Of a stretch of DNA of 64,000 nt, positions 61,701 through 64,000 are shown piece after piece. Under the pieces are notes generated by a model that saw only the letters and a list, made by a program, of their open reading frames with translations, ran no database searches and was not told the DNA's origin. The first letter of the stretch is position 1. Each line of letters opens with the position of its first letter. Source of the DNA: Cornus controversa (lineage: Eukaryota > Streptophyta > Magnoliopsida > Cornales > Cornaceae); contig CM048845.1 in assembly GCA_026545225.1 (NCBI GenBank), positions 55,094,033 through 55,158,032 of the forward strand, read 5' to 3'. Both the position numbers and the translations under genes were made by a program.

Positions 61701-62953
61701 ACACAGTTCTAGATATTTTACAGGGTTTGACTGAAAGTACACATCCACAGGTGAAGATTAAAGGGGACGCAGAGATGAGTTCATGATGGGTTTAGCTGTG
61801 GGTATTGCAGGGAAAATGGGTGTTTAGGGCTGCAATGGGTTATTAAAATGGTGTTGATGTGTCATGATTGATTTGGGAGTTTAGTTCACGGTGCGACAGT
61901 GTTGGAGTCATGAATTGTCAATGGTGTGGTTGTGGTGGTGGAGAGAATAGAGAGAGAGAGGGAGACAGGTGAGAGAGAGATATAGGGAGTGGTGGTGAGT
62001 GAGAAAGACAATGGGGACTTCGTAGAGGCAGCGACCACGGTGATGGCAGCAATGCTTGTGAGGAGAGAGAGCGAGAAAGTAAGGGCAGCAGTGTTGGTGG
62101 AAGGTACATGGCAAGCAGTTTATAGATGAAGGTAATGGAGTTGATGAAATTTTAGAGAGTGAATGACATAAAAAATAAAATATGGAGGCTAGAGAGGAAA
62201 AATTCATAATTTGACTTTTATTGACAATTGGTATTATTTATATGATAATATTGACAGTTAAATATTAAAAAAAAAACATTAACGGTTATTTTGCGTTAGG
62301 TTTTTTTAACTTTGATAAGGGGTATCAGAGATATTTATGTAAAAGTTTAATTTAGTGATGCAAAAGGCAAACCTCAGGGGAGGTCAGGGTAATTTACCCT
62401 AAAATTAAAAGGGAATTTATGCAACACTACATTATTAAGTAGGAAACACACTCAAGCGTGAACAATCATATGCTTTCCCTAACATGATTGAGAACATTTT
62501 CCTTCAAAAAATAAGTCAAAACAATGAATTCAAAGTTCTCTGAACAAGCAGTATTCACACATGTACACGCAGGAAGCAATGCCAGATGCATGCATATATA
62601 CAATAGAATCCAATTCAAAACCCTTTGTATTACTACTATCATATTTACATGAAGTTCTATTACTGTTATCATAGACATTGTGTATCCTTTTAGGCAACAT
62701 TTGAGGCATTCATTGGAATTCGGGATGATGAAGCAACAGCACGCCTTAAACTCTTTGGCGATAATCTAAAGGTTGATTCATAACCAATCGAAGTTGTTCT
62801 GACTCCTTTTTTCATTTTTTATTTGGTTTCCTTTTAATAAAATTTTCACTACTCCAGGTTTTGGAACAAAATCTTCCAATGGACAACGTGTACAAATCAG
62901 AAGATGTTATTTCAGCTCCTATTCGTGTCATCCAGCTTCTTTATAATGCAGGG
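13837..62953 (+). CDS. NUDT3: Nudix hydrolase 3-like protein, Nudix plus DPP III-like (14 exons, 3' incomplete)
   Basis: This fourteen-exon gene follows the plant NUDT3 protein along its visible length. Residues 1-190 form a Nudix domain. The Nudix box runs from G74 to V96 as G-x5-D-x7-REL-x-EE-x-GV, with Asp in place of the first Glu of the consensus. Residues from about 200 to 531 match the dipeptidyl-peptidase III (M49)-like part, including [23 protein letters not shown] and DSDIAWMEL. Family members are about 770 residues long, so roughly 240 residues including the expected M49 zinc-binding motif lie beyond the window. The Nudix half should cleave a nucleoside-diphosphate-type or related diphosphate substrate using Mg2+; the in vivo substrate is not deducible here. 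No signal peptide is visible, so a cytosolic location is likely. All 13 exon joins keep frame and no stop interrupts the frame, so the gene looks functional. Visible introns range from 86 nt to 10.4 kb. Confidence 0.93.
13917..16399. other. Intron 1, proximal part
   Basis: Non-coding AT-rich sequence with poly-T runs at about 14,060 and 14,656. The stretch 15,160-15,400 resembles 54,850-55,110 in intron 12 (shared phrases such as CTGTAAATTTTG and a following AGTTTAG), so it is probably a dispersed repeat. I recognise nothing else. Confidence 0.4.
16400..18880 (-). pseudogene. L1-type LINE remnant with internal deletion
   Basis: On the minus strand, 17,356-17,592 contains [13 protein letters not shown], the GDFN motif of an L1-type endonuclease. 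The C-terminal zinc-binding RT-associated domain follows at 16,561-17,121 ([19 protein letters not shown], then C-x2[12 protein letters not shown]). The RT domain that should separate them is missing, so the copy is internally deleted. Sequence to about 18,880 is probably the LINE 5' part but is too decayed to assign. There is no poly-A end that I can place with confidence. Confidence 0.65.
18881..20039. other. Intron 1, middle part without recognisable content
   Basis: Non-coding. It contains an A-run at about 18,930, a (CT)n followed by (TA)n microsatellite at about 19,915-19,955, and a G-rich patch at 19,593-19,610. I saw no gene or repeat with identifiable ends. Confidence 0.4.
20040..24075 (+). 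pseudogene. L1-type LINE, nearly full pol region, inactive
   Basis: Plus strand, in domain order. Endonuclease from about 20,363 ([20 protein letters not shown], later [17 protein letters not shown]). Reverse transcriptase 21,649-22,491 ([56 protein letters not shown], and the catalytic YADD at 22,417-22,428). C-terminal zinc-binding domain 23,122-23,720 ([26 protein letters not shown]). Stops occur near 20,539, 21,566, 22,490 and 23,641, with frameshifts near 20,820, 21,350 and 23,150, so it is dead. It ends in an A-rich tail about 24,050-24,075. The 5' edge is approximate; ORF1 is not clearly visible. Confidence 0.85.
24330..24509 (+). CDS. NUDT3: NUDT3-like exon 2
   Basis: Residues 27-87 (phase 2 to phase 2). 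It includes [28 protein letters not shown] and the first half of the Nudix box (G74 to R87). Acceptor ATATAG at 24,324-24,329, donor GTAATT. Confidence 0.93.
24510..25788. other. Intron 2, proximal part
   Basis: Non-coding. At 25,105-25,205 there is a GC-richer patch with GAGGCGAGGCTC-like phrases typical of an unclassified dispersed plant repeat. Otherwise nothing recognisable. Confidence 0.35.
25789..26669 (-). mobile_element. Tandem TRIM retrotransposon: LTR-internal-LTR-internal-LTR
   Basis: Three 250-nt LTRs (25,789-26,038; 26,108-26,357; 26,420-26,669) alternate with internal regions of 69 and 62 nt. Each LTR starts TGTAATACCCCG and ends TTACTACA or TTACTATA. Each internal segment carries, on the minus strand, a primer site TTGGTATCAGAGC next to one LTR and a purine tract (AGGGGGTGGAT type) next to the other. 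The whole array is flanked by a perfect 5-bp repeat GAAGG (25,784-25,788 and 26,670-26,674). It has no coding capacity. Confidence 0.9.
26826..27240 (-). mobile_element. Chimeric TRIM-like LTR element
   Basis: On the minus strand 27,240 to 27,079 is an LTR-like block starting TGTTAGAGTGTTG and ending AATATTAACA, followed by primer site TGGTATCAGATC. An internal segment of about 95 nt comes next, then a purine tract CGCTGAGGGGAAG, then a second LTR-like block starting TGTTAGCATAGTCCCACATC (26,983 downward). The two terminal blocks do not match each other, so this may be a recombinant of two families. Confidence 0.5.
27241..28357. other. Intron 2, distal part
   Basis: AT-rich non-coding sequence with a (TA)n tract at about 27,330-27,349. 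A local imperfect duplication of TTTGTTGGTAACTTGT...GAAGGTCCAA occurs at about 27,535 and 27,595 (period about 61). No gene. Confidence 0.4.
28358..28435 (+). CDS. NUDT3: NUDT3-like exon 3
   Basis: Residues 87-113, completing the Nudix box (R88 E89 L90, E92 E93, G95). It then reads [15 protein letters not shown]. Acceptor TTGCAG, donor GTTGGT, phase 2 on both sides. Confidence 0.92.
28436..30240. other. Intron 3
   Basis: 1,805 nt of AT-rich non-coding sequence. A 15-nt direct duplication CCTAAAATACCAGGG lies at about 28,989 and 29,004. No recognisable mobile element. Confidence 0.5.
30241..30337 (+). CDS. NUDT3: NUDT3-like exon 4
   Basis: Residues 113-145. It starts by completing Cys113 and reads [19 protein letters not shown] then [10 protein letters not shown], a highly conserved part of the Nudix domain. 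Ends in phase 0 at CAG before GTGAGG. Confidence 0.94.
30338..31384. other. Intron 4, proximal part
   Basis: Non-coding. Contains a run of 15 G at 30,940-30,954 and a GC-richer patch about 31,090-31,340. No recognisable gene or element ends. Confidence 0.4.
31385..33407 (-). mobile_element. Solo LTR, Ty3/gypsy family A, in intron 4
   Basis: A 2,023-nt block. In plus orientation it starts TGTCACGCCCTGAATTCC and ends CTGGTCTCTACA, matching the ends of the LTR at 52-2445. It contains the family's shared interior (AAATGACCAAAATACCCTTG; CCCACCTGGCCGACACCCGG). Two tandem copies of an ACTTCCGGATMCCGACT-type subrepeat occur at about 32,253 and 32,307. No internal region is attached. The flanks CACCG and CACAA share only three bases, so the target duplication is not convincing. 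Confidence 0.75.
33408..35203. other. Intron 4, distal part
   Basis: Non-coding. At 33,649-33,720 a phrase AGGGTAAACTACACCGATC followed by CCTCCCCTCTAAGTG looks like one end of a foldback element related to that at 37,734; I did not find its other end. A (CTTTT)n/(CT)n low-complexity tract lies at about 34,840-34,885. Confidence 0.4.
35204..35337 (+). CDS. NUDT3: NUDT3-like exon 5
   Basis: Residues 146-190: [19 protein letters not shown], then [20 protein letters not shown]. This is the end of the Nudix domain. Acceptor TTGCAG, donor GTATGT, leaving phase 2. Confidence 0.93.
35338..36740. other. Intron 5
   Basis: 1,403 nt, non-coding. A (TA)n run is at about 35,564-35,590. The stretch 35,742-36,600 has GATCCGGATGCGATTATT-like phrases at one end and CGGATCGGGTTGTCAGATCG at the other, around a pyrimidine-rich middle. 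It could be an unclassified transposon with a later insertion. The hydrophobic ORF at 36,138-36,500 is a low-complexity artefact. Confidence 0.4.
36741..36822 (+). CDS. NUDT3: NUDT3-like exon 6
   Basis: Residues 190-217: [20 protein letters not shown] then AHISLSAE, the linker between the Nudix and DPP III-like parts. Acceptor GTTATAG, donor GTTGTC, ends in phase 0. Confidence 0.92.
36823..37449. other. Intron 6, proximal part
   Basis: AT-rich non-coding sequence with no recognisable feature. The plus-strand start of the copia LTR that follows is not resolved and lies somewhere near 37.4 kb. Confidence 0.35.
37450..39024 (-). mobile_element. Ty1/copia 3' LTR, split by a foldback element
   Basis: The minus-strand LTR starts TGTTGAAATATC immediately after a purine tract at 39,025-39,040 (CCAGCTTGAGGGGGAG). 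Most of its length is the element at 37,734-38,994, inserted 30 bp from the LTR edge. The remaining LTR sequence runs to about 37,450 and contains repeated GATCCCATNATTNTGGGGATCTTA phrases near 37,600 and 37,680. Confidence 0.6.
37734..38994. mobile_element. Long-TIR foldback element, Mutator-like MITE
   Basis: 1,261 nt. Long terminal inverted repeats (at least 230 bp per arm) start GGGTAAAATACACT and carry repeated GACCTCCCCTGAGGTTTG motifs. The arms continue into complementary AT-rich sequence towards the centre. A perfect 9-bp target duplication TAAAATAAA lies at 37,725-37,733 and 38,995-39,003, the size expected for Mutator-superfamily transposition. The left arm has an extra unit of about 36-40 bp (GGTTTGGGGTAAATTATACT region). 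There is no transposase, so it is non-autonomous. Confidence 0.88.
39025..39650 (-). pseudogene. Ty1/copia RNase H region, 3' end of polyprotein
   Basis: The minus strand reads [69 protein letters not shown], then [20 protein letters not shown] and [12 protein letters not shown]. This is the RNase H end of a copia polyprotein. It is followed by the purine tract at 39,025-39,040 and the LTR. The upstream part is cut at about 39,650 by the family A gypsy LTR. Frameshifts and a stop are present. Confidence 0.85.
39651..41255 (-). mobile_element. Truncated solo LTR, Ty3/gypsy family A, in intron 6
   Basis: It ends in plus orientation with GGACCCGGTCTTTACA at 41,255, matching the other family A LTRs. 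It shares the interior (CCTCGTCACCTAACGTACC; GGCCCACCCGACCCGCG) and a subrepeat series of CTCGGATTCC at about 39,966, 40,036 and 40,098 (period 62-70). The end towards 39,650 lacks the TGTCACG terminus, so it is truncated or joined imprecisely to the copia remnant. Confidence 0.7.
41256..41340 (+). pseudogene. L1-type LINE tail, first part
   Basis: Plus-strand reading gives TPVKVAFFW and then a frame leading to TVVL, matching the start of the C-terminal zinc-binding domain seen at 23,520 in the intron 1 LINE. The sequence resumes at 42,735 with GRILTIDNL, so the LINE was split by the LTR element at 41,341-42,734. Confidence 0.7.
41341..42734 (-). mobile_element. Small non-autonomous LTR retrotransposon with paired LTRs
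   Basis: Two similar LTRs, 41,341-41,839 (499 nt) and 42,244-42,734 (491 nt), both starting TGTTGG and ending TTTCCAACA, surround a 404-nt non-coding interior. On the minus strand a primer site ACTGGTATCAGAA lies next to the right LTR and a purine tract CAGGTGGAGAT next to the left. Flanks CTAGG (41,336-41,340) and CTGGG (42,735-42,739) are a 5-bp target duplication with one change. Total length 1,394 nt. Confidence 0.88.
42735..43150 (+). pseudogene. L1-type LINE tail, second part
   Basis: Continues the LINE of 41,256-41,340: [31 protein letters not shown] (a Cys/His cluster), then [20 protein letters not shown] stop after GCIV near 42,956 and a further stop near 43,130 show decay. This is the end of the L1 ORF2 C-terminal domain. 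Confidence 0.75.
43151..44641. other. Intron 6, distal part
   Basis: Non-coding, with an A-run at about 43,695 and a (CT)n tract at about 44,532-44,555. No recognisable element. Confidence 0.4.
44642..44728 (+). CDS. NUDT3: NUDT3-like exon 7
   Basis: Residues 218-246 (phase 0 on both sides): [20 protein letters not shown] then IMDEIFYLQ, the beginning of the DPP III-like region. Acceptor GATGCAG, donor GTTGTA. Confidence 0.92.
44729..45971. other. Intron 7
   Basis: 1,243 nt of non-coding sequence without recognisable elements. Confidence 0.5.
45972..46078 (+). CDS. NUDT3: NUDT3-like exon 8
   Basis: Residues 247-282: [20 protein letters not shown] then [15 protein letters not shown]. Acceptor ATCAG, donor GTAAGT, ends in phase 2 inside a Trp codon. 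Confidence 0.93.
46079..47108. other. Intron 8, proximal part
   Basis: Non-coding with a (CT)n/(TA)n microsatellite at 46,122-46,170. GATCAATCAAA-like phrases at about 46,870-46,930 recall the edge of the repeat ending near 55,208, perhaps one LTR-type family. Confidence 0.35.
47109..47193 (+). repeat. 5'-truncated SINE fragment with target duplication
   Basis: Bases 47,124-47,178 match the 3' part of the SINE at 53,508-53,668 (CCGCAATGGCGGGTGCCT versus TGCAATGGCGGGAACCT, then GCACTG...GCCCTT). They are flanked by TTATAATATCCTGTA (47,109-47,123) and TTATAATATCATGTA (47,179-47,193), 15 bp with one mismatch. Confidence 0.65.
47549..47842. repeat. 148-bp tandem duplication
   Basis: The block beginning CTGCACTATGCTGATTTTTA at 47,549 repeats at 47,697 with few changes, ending in CCTCCCCTCTAGKTTAAGTG in both copies. 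It resembles LTR-type sequence but no element ends are visible. Confidence 0.75.
47843..48939. other. Intron 8, middle part
   Basis: Non-coding, A-rich near 48,640-48,680. No recognisable element. Confidence 0.4.
48940..49885 (+). pseudogene. RTE-type LINE remnant (3' half of RT)
   Basis: Read in shifting frames: [14 protein letters not shown], then a degenerate ADDIVVLD (catalytic Asp pair, 49,025-49,050), [71 protein letters not shown]. This order is that of plant RTE-clade elements. The 3' end shows the RTE-like GATAAAGG...ATGATGATAATGATGG tail. A (TA)n run at about 49,701-49,747 has expanded inside it. Several stops; inactive. Confidence 0.8.
49886..50439. other. Intron 8, stretch with no identified content
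   Basis: AT-rich non-coding sequence. GAGGCGAGGC-like bases at the left edge may belong to a dispersed repeat also hinted at near 25,190. Confidence 0.35.
50440..51480. repeat. LTR-like repetitive sequence with AACCGGTTG cluster
   Basis: Starts near AGAGGGGGGTGAATAGCTC, a phrase common in plant copia-type LTRs. Between about 51,279 and 51,430 it carries six spaced copies of (C)AAC(C/T)GGTTG. No paired LTR, primer site or coding sequence was found, so the assignment is tentative. Confidence 0.4.
51481..52208. other. Intron 8, distal part
   Basis: Non-coding sequence up to the exon 9 acceptor; nothing recognisable. Confidence 0.45.
52209..52380 (+). CDS. NUDT3: NUDT3-like exon 9
   Basis: Residues 282-339: [50 protein letters not shown]. 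This is the most conserved stretch of the DPP III-like part. Acceptor AACAG, donor GTATAG, ends in phase 0. Confidence 0.95.
52550..52803 (+). CDS. NUDT3: NUDT3-like exon 10
   Basis: Residues 340-424, the longest visible exon (254 nt): [66 protein letters not shown]. Intron 9 before it is 169 nt. The donor is GTCTAA, weak after GT but frame-preserving. Ends in phase 2. Confidence 0.94.
52907..52988 (+). CDS. NUDT3: NUDT3-like exon 11
   Basis: Residues 424-451: [20 protein letters not shown] then SDIAWMEL. Intron 10 is only 103 nt. Acceptor TGTGTAG, donor GTTAGT. Confidence 0.94.
52989..53492. other. Intron 11, proximal part
   Basis: Pyrimidine-rich non-coding sequence (CTTTTCTTTC tract near 53,220-53,260). 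Nothing else recognised. Confidence 0.45.
53493..53683 (+). mobile_element. tRNA-derived SINE with 15-bp target duplication
   Basis: The body at 53,508-53,668 (161 nt) has an internal RNA polymerase III promoter: A-box-like TTGGCGCAACGGTAAGG near 53,516 and B-box GGTTCGAAAC near 53,559. It ends in a short T-run (CCCTTTTT). The organisation resembles the widespread plant Au SINE family. Flanks are a perfect 15-bp repeat ACAAATATTGACTAC at 53,493-53,507 and 53,669-53,683, implying recent insertion by target-primed reverse transcription. Confidence 0.9.
53684..54278. other. Intron 11, distal part
   Basis: AT-rich non-coding sequence ending in a T-run before the exon 12 acceptor TTTTAAG. Confidence 0.45.
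54279..54344 (+). CDS. NUDT3: NUDT3-like exon 12
   Basis: Residues 452-473, phase 0 on both sides: [20 protein letters not shown] then YK. This is a conserved region of the DPP III-like domain. Donor GTACTA. Confidence 0.94.
54345..55207. other. Intron 12, proximal part
   Basis: Non-coding. Bases 54,850-55,110 resemble 15,160-15,400 of intron 1, and the segment ends in CGATCGATCGAAGGATCAATC just before the pararetroviral sequence. Probably part of a dispersed repeat. Confidence 0.35.
55208..56122 (-). pseudogene. Endogenous pararetrovirus: protease and start of reverse transcriptase
   Basis: A 225-codon minus-strand frame (55,208-55,885) shows a retropepsin-like site [11 protein letters not shown], in which the catalytic Asp of the usual D-T/S-G is His. 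A spacer follows, then the beginning of a caulimovirid RT ([20 protein letters not shown] and [10 protein letters not shown]). The RT stops before its catalytic core, so the copy is truncated at about 55,208. Bases 55,886-56,122 carry further decayed coding sequence in other frames. It cannot encode a working polymerase. Confidence 0.75.
56123..56793 (-). mobile_element. Second tandem TRIM: three short LTRs
   Basis: LTRs of about 150 nt at 56,123-56,273, 56,372-56,521 and 56,621-56,771, each starting TGTCA and ending GTCACA, ATCACA or GTCATA. They alternate with internal segments of 98-99 nt and a partial third internal segment to about 56,793. Minus-strand primer-site sequence (ATGGTATCAGAGTC type, from GACTCTGATACCAT) precedes LTRs 2 and 3. 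No clear target duplication was found because the right end is truncated. It has no coding capacity. Confidence 0.85.
56794..58387. other. Intron 12, stretch between two TRIMs
   Basis: Non-coding. It may in part be pararetroviral linker but I cannot show it. It contains a CT-rich/T-rich tract (57,320-57,440) and a 37-bp perfect inverted repeat (listed separately). Confidence 0.35.
57658..57832. repeat. 37-bp perfect inverted repeat with AT-rich edges
   Basis: The arms 57,658-57,694 and 57,796-57,832 are exact reverse complements (GGCAGTTGGAGATTTAAAAA...), separated by 101 nt. (TA)n runs lie outside the left arm and inside the right arm. It could be a small MITE or an inverted duplication; no transposase or clear target duplication is visible. 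Confidence 0.75.
58388..58761 (+). mobile_element. Two-LTR TRIM, same family as 56,123, opposite orientation
   Basis: LTR 1 at about 58,388-58,520, then a primer site TGGTATTAGAGCC (one change from the usual), a 100-nt interior ending in the purine tract AAGAGGGGGTGAT, then LTR 2 at 58,621-58,761. CTAGG occurs at both edges (58,383-58,387 and 58,763-58,767), a likely target duplication with one extra base. Sequence matches the reverse complement of the array at 56,123-56,793. Confidence 0.82.
58762..59521 (-). pseudogene. Endogenous pararetrovirus: movement-protein-like region
   Basis: The minus strand from 59,521 reads [17 protein letters not shown], then, after a stop, [30 protein letters not shown] and [11 protein letters not shown]. 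Further on it reads [20 protein letters not shown]. The pattern of alternating hydrophobic strands around LGIDTPI and the Asp-Lys-Arg segment resembles caulimovirid movement proteins of the 30K superfamily. Stops and frameshifts interrupt it. Identification rests on pattern only. Confidence 0.55.
59568..60473 (-). pseudogene. Endogenous pararetrovirus: coat protein C-terminal part
   Basis: A lysine-rich stretch is followed by a nucleocapsid-type knuckle [14 protein letters not shown] (about 59,847-59,888), where the His of C-x2-C-x4-H-x4-C is Tyr. An acidic tail follows ([10 protein letters not shown]). Upstream on the minus strand, 60,110-60,473 reads [15 protein letters not shown] and [20 protein letters not shown] with stops. 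The basic-knuckle-acidic order is typical of caulimovirid coat proteins. Confidence 0.7.
60474..60732 (+). mobile_element. Very small TRIM/SMART-like LTR retrotransposon (259 bp)
   Basis: Two 72-nt LTRs (60,474-60,545 and 60,661-60,732), starting TGTYGAGGATTTAAATATTT and ending GGTTGTTAAYA. They flank a 115-nt interior with primer site TGGTATCAGAGTAGG at its start and purine tract GTGAGGGGGCG at its end. A perfect 5-bp target duplication GAAAG lies at 60,469-60,473 and 60,733-60,737. It splits the pararetroviral coat protein sequence. Confidence 0.93.
60733..61370 (-). pseudogene. Endogenous pararetrovirus: coat protein N-terminal part
   Basis: Continues the minus-strand coat protein across the [29 protein letters not shown], later [18 protein letters not shown] near 61,290-61,330, an acidic N-terminal region as in caulimovirid coat proteins. 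It is broken by stops. The outer limit near 61,370 is approximate. Confidence 0.6.
61371..62693. other. Intron 12, distal part
   Basis: Non-coding. A GA-rich purine stretch runs 61,930-62,110. At 62,366-62,399 it ends with CAAACCTCAGGGGAGGTC then AATTTACCC, the right end of a foldback element related to 37,734-38,994; the left end was not found. Confidence 0.45.
62694..62771 (+). CDS. NUDT3: NUDT3-like exon 13
   Basis: Residues 474-499, phase 0 on both sides: [20 protein letters not shown] then FGDNLK. Acceptor CCTTTTAG, donor GTTGAT. Confidence 0.94.
62858..62953 (+). CDS. NUDT3: NUDT3-like exon 14 (last in window)
   Basis: Residues 500-531: [20 protein letters not shown] then [12 protein letters not shown]. 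Intron 13 is only 86 nt. The donor GTAAGT at 62,954 is strong. The protein is expected to continue with the zinc-binding part of the M49-like domain in exons beyond 64,000. Confidence 0.94.
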
Positions 62954-64000
62954 GTAAGTCCTTTGTAACTGTAGAAAAAAATCTCTAACTTGTGATGTTT
63001 TCTTCTTTTGACATGCATTTGTTCACAAGCAAAGGGATTGGGATACCGTCTTTAGTTGTAGCTTTCAGGAGGCTTCCCTTCAAAGACGAAGTCTTAACCC
63101 AATAACTTAGCATTCAATTATGGTTGCATAATTGAATGCTATATCTACTTATTTATTTATTGGCTAAAATGCTAAATATTTCTATGAGTTGTGAACATTC
63201 TCTTACGGATCAGAAGATCAGGATTTCCAAAACCATTGTGGTAAAAATTCTTGCATGACATCTTAAAGGAAAATGTAGGATTAAGGGTTCCTCTTATCTT
63301 TATTAATGGGGGAAAAGGAAGAGAAAAATACAACTAGAAAATAGGGTCAGGTGGAAAGCCTTGAAATGCAAGGTGTGAAGATCTGCAACATATTTTTTAA
63401 AAAGAAAACATTATTTATGAAAAATGGTTATATGTTTAAAAGATGATTATGCAGTTTCTACTAGGTGGCATAAATCTCCTATCTTTTCAGTAGTGATGAT
63501 TCTCTTCTACTTTTAGAACTACTAAAAATAAAGATGATGTCATAAGAAGCTGGATCCTCACAAGCAGGATTATAATACCATCTCTAATGATACATAAAAT
63601 GTATGACCGCAATACATAATTTTTGTGCATTTTTTAACTTCTTACTTTATGAAATTTATTTGCCATCTTAAAATTACTCTTCTCTTTTGTTTTTCAGATT
63701 TTATTATTTTGTGTTAATGTTTCTCTTTTCTGATTTGAATTGCTTGAATAAAAGAACTTCTTGACACTCTGCCTTGAGCCGTCACCTTTCTTCATGGACA
63801 TAGAAAGCTTCACCTTCACTTGTCGTATAAAACATTGGATTCCATAAAGACATGTTTATACCCCAATCAAAGTTGTATGGAAATATTAACCCATTATTTC
63901 TATTAGACAACTCAACTCAACTCAACTTAGCAAAGTTTTTTTTCCAACTACTCGGGGTTGGCTACATGAATTATATTTTTCCATTTTGCTATATCTAATG
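62954..64000. other. Intron 14 (incomplete)
   Basis: Non-coding. The last 95 bases (from CAACTCAACTCAACTCAACT at about 63,907, then CTACTCGGGGTTGGCTACAT) look like the edge of an RTE-associated or SINE-like dispersed plant repeat; the window ends inside it. Confidence 0.4.

Noticed and set aside
61908..62200. 99-codon minus-strand ORF rich in Ser/Leu/His/Pro
   Set aside because: Antisense of a GA-rich purine stretch; compositional artefact.

Overview
The window is nuclear DNA from a flowering plant, most likely a large-genome (probably woody) eudicot. The evidence is a multi-exon plant gene with kilobase introns, plant LTR retrotransposons of several lineages, L1 and RTE LINEs, a tRNA-derived plant SINE, TRIM elements and an old integrated caulimovirid. 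I cannot name the species. There is no bacterial, organellar, CRISPR or rRNA signal, and I saw no convincing tRNA gene.

Only one host gene is recognisable: a plus-strand NUDT3-type gene (Nudix hydrolase fused to a dipeptidyl-peptidase III/M49-like domain). Fourteen coding exons can be placed from the ATG at 13,837 to the last visible donor at 62,953. All splice junctions keep frame and together they encode 531 residues. The rest of the protein, including the expected M49 metal site, lies beyond the window. The gene therefore covers more than 49 kb for about 1.6 kb of visible coding sequence. Intron 1 (10.4 kb), intron 6 (7.8 kb), intron 8 (6.1 kb) and intron 12 (8.3 kb) are filled by mobile elements. 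Intron 1 appears to use a GC-AG splice pair.

1-13.1 kb, upstream of the gene: one minus-strand Ty3/gypsy element of the Tat type whose pieces read across three later insertions. These are a solo gypsy LTR with a perfect 5-bp target duplication, a copia-type LTR, and a partial plus-strand gypsy element (LTR, primer site, rearranged gag). The Tat LTR ends within roughly 0.7 kb of the gene's TATA box.

13.8-54 kb, exons 1-12: intron 1 carries two decayed L1-type LINEs. Intron 2 carries a three-LTR tandem TRIM and a chimeric TRIM-like piece. Introns 4 and 6 carry antisense LTRs of the upstream gypsy family. Intron 6 also has a copia remnant whose LTR hosts a long-TIR foldback (Mutator-like) element, and a LINE tail split by a small LTR element. 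Intron 8 has an RTE LINE remnant, and intron 11 an intact-looking SINE.

54-64 kb, intron 12 to intron 14: intron 12 holds a minus-strand endogenous pararetrovirus remnant in the order coat protein, movement-like protein, protease, reverse transcriptase. Three separate TRIM insertions interrupt it. Exons 13 and 14 follow, and the window ends in intron 14. Nearly all larger LTR-type insertions inside the gene are antisense to it.
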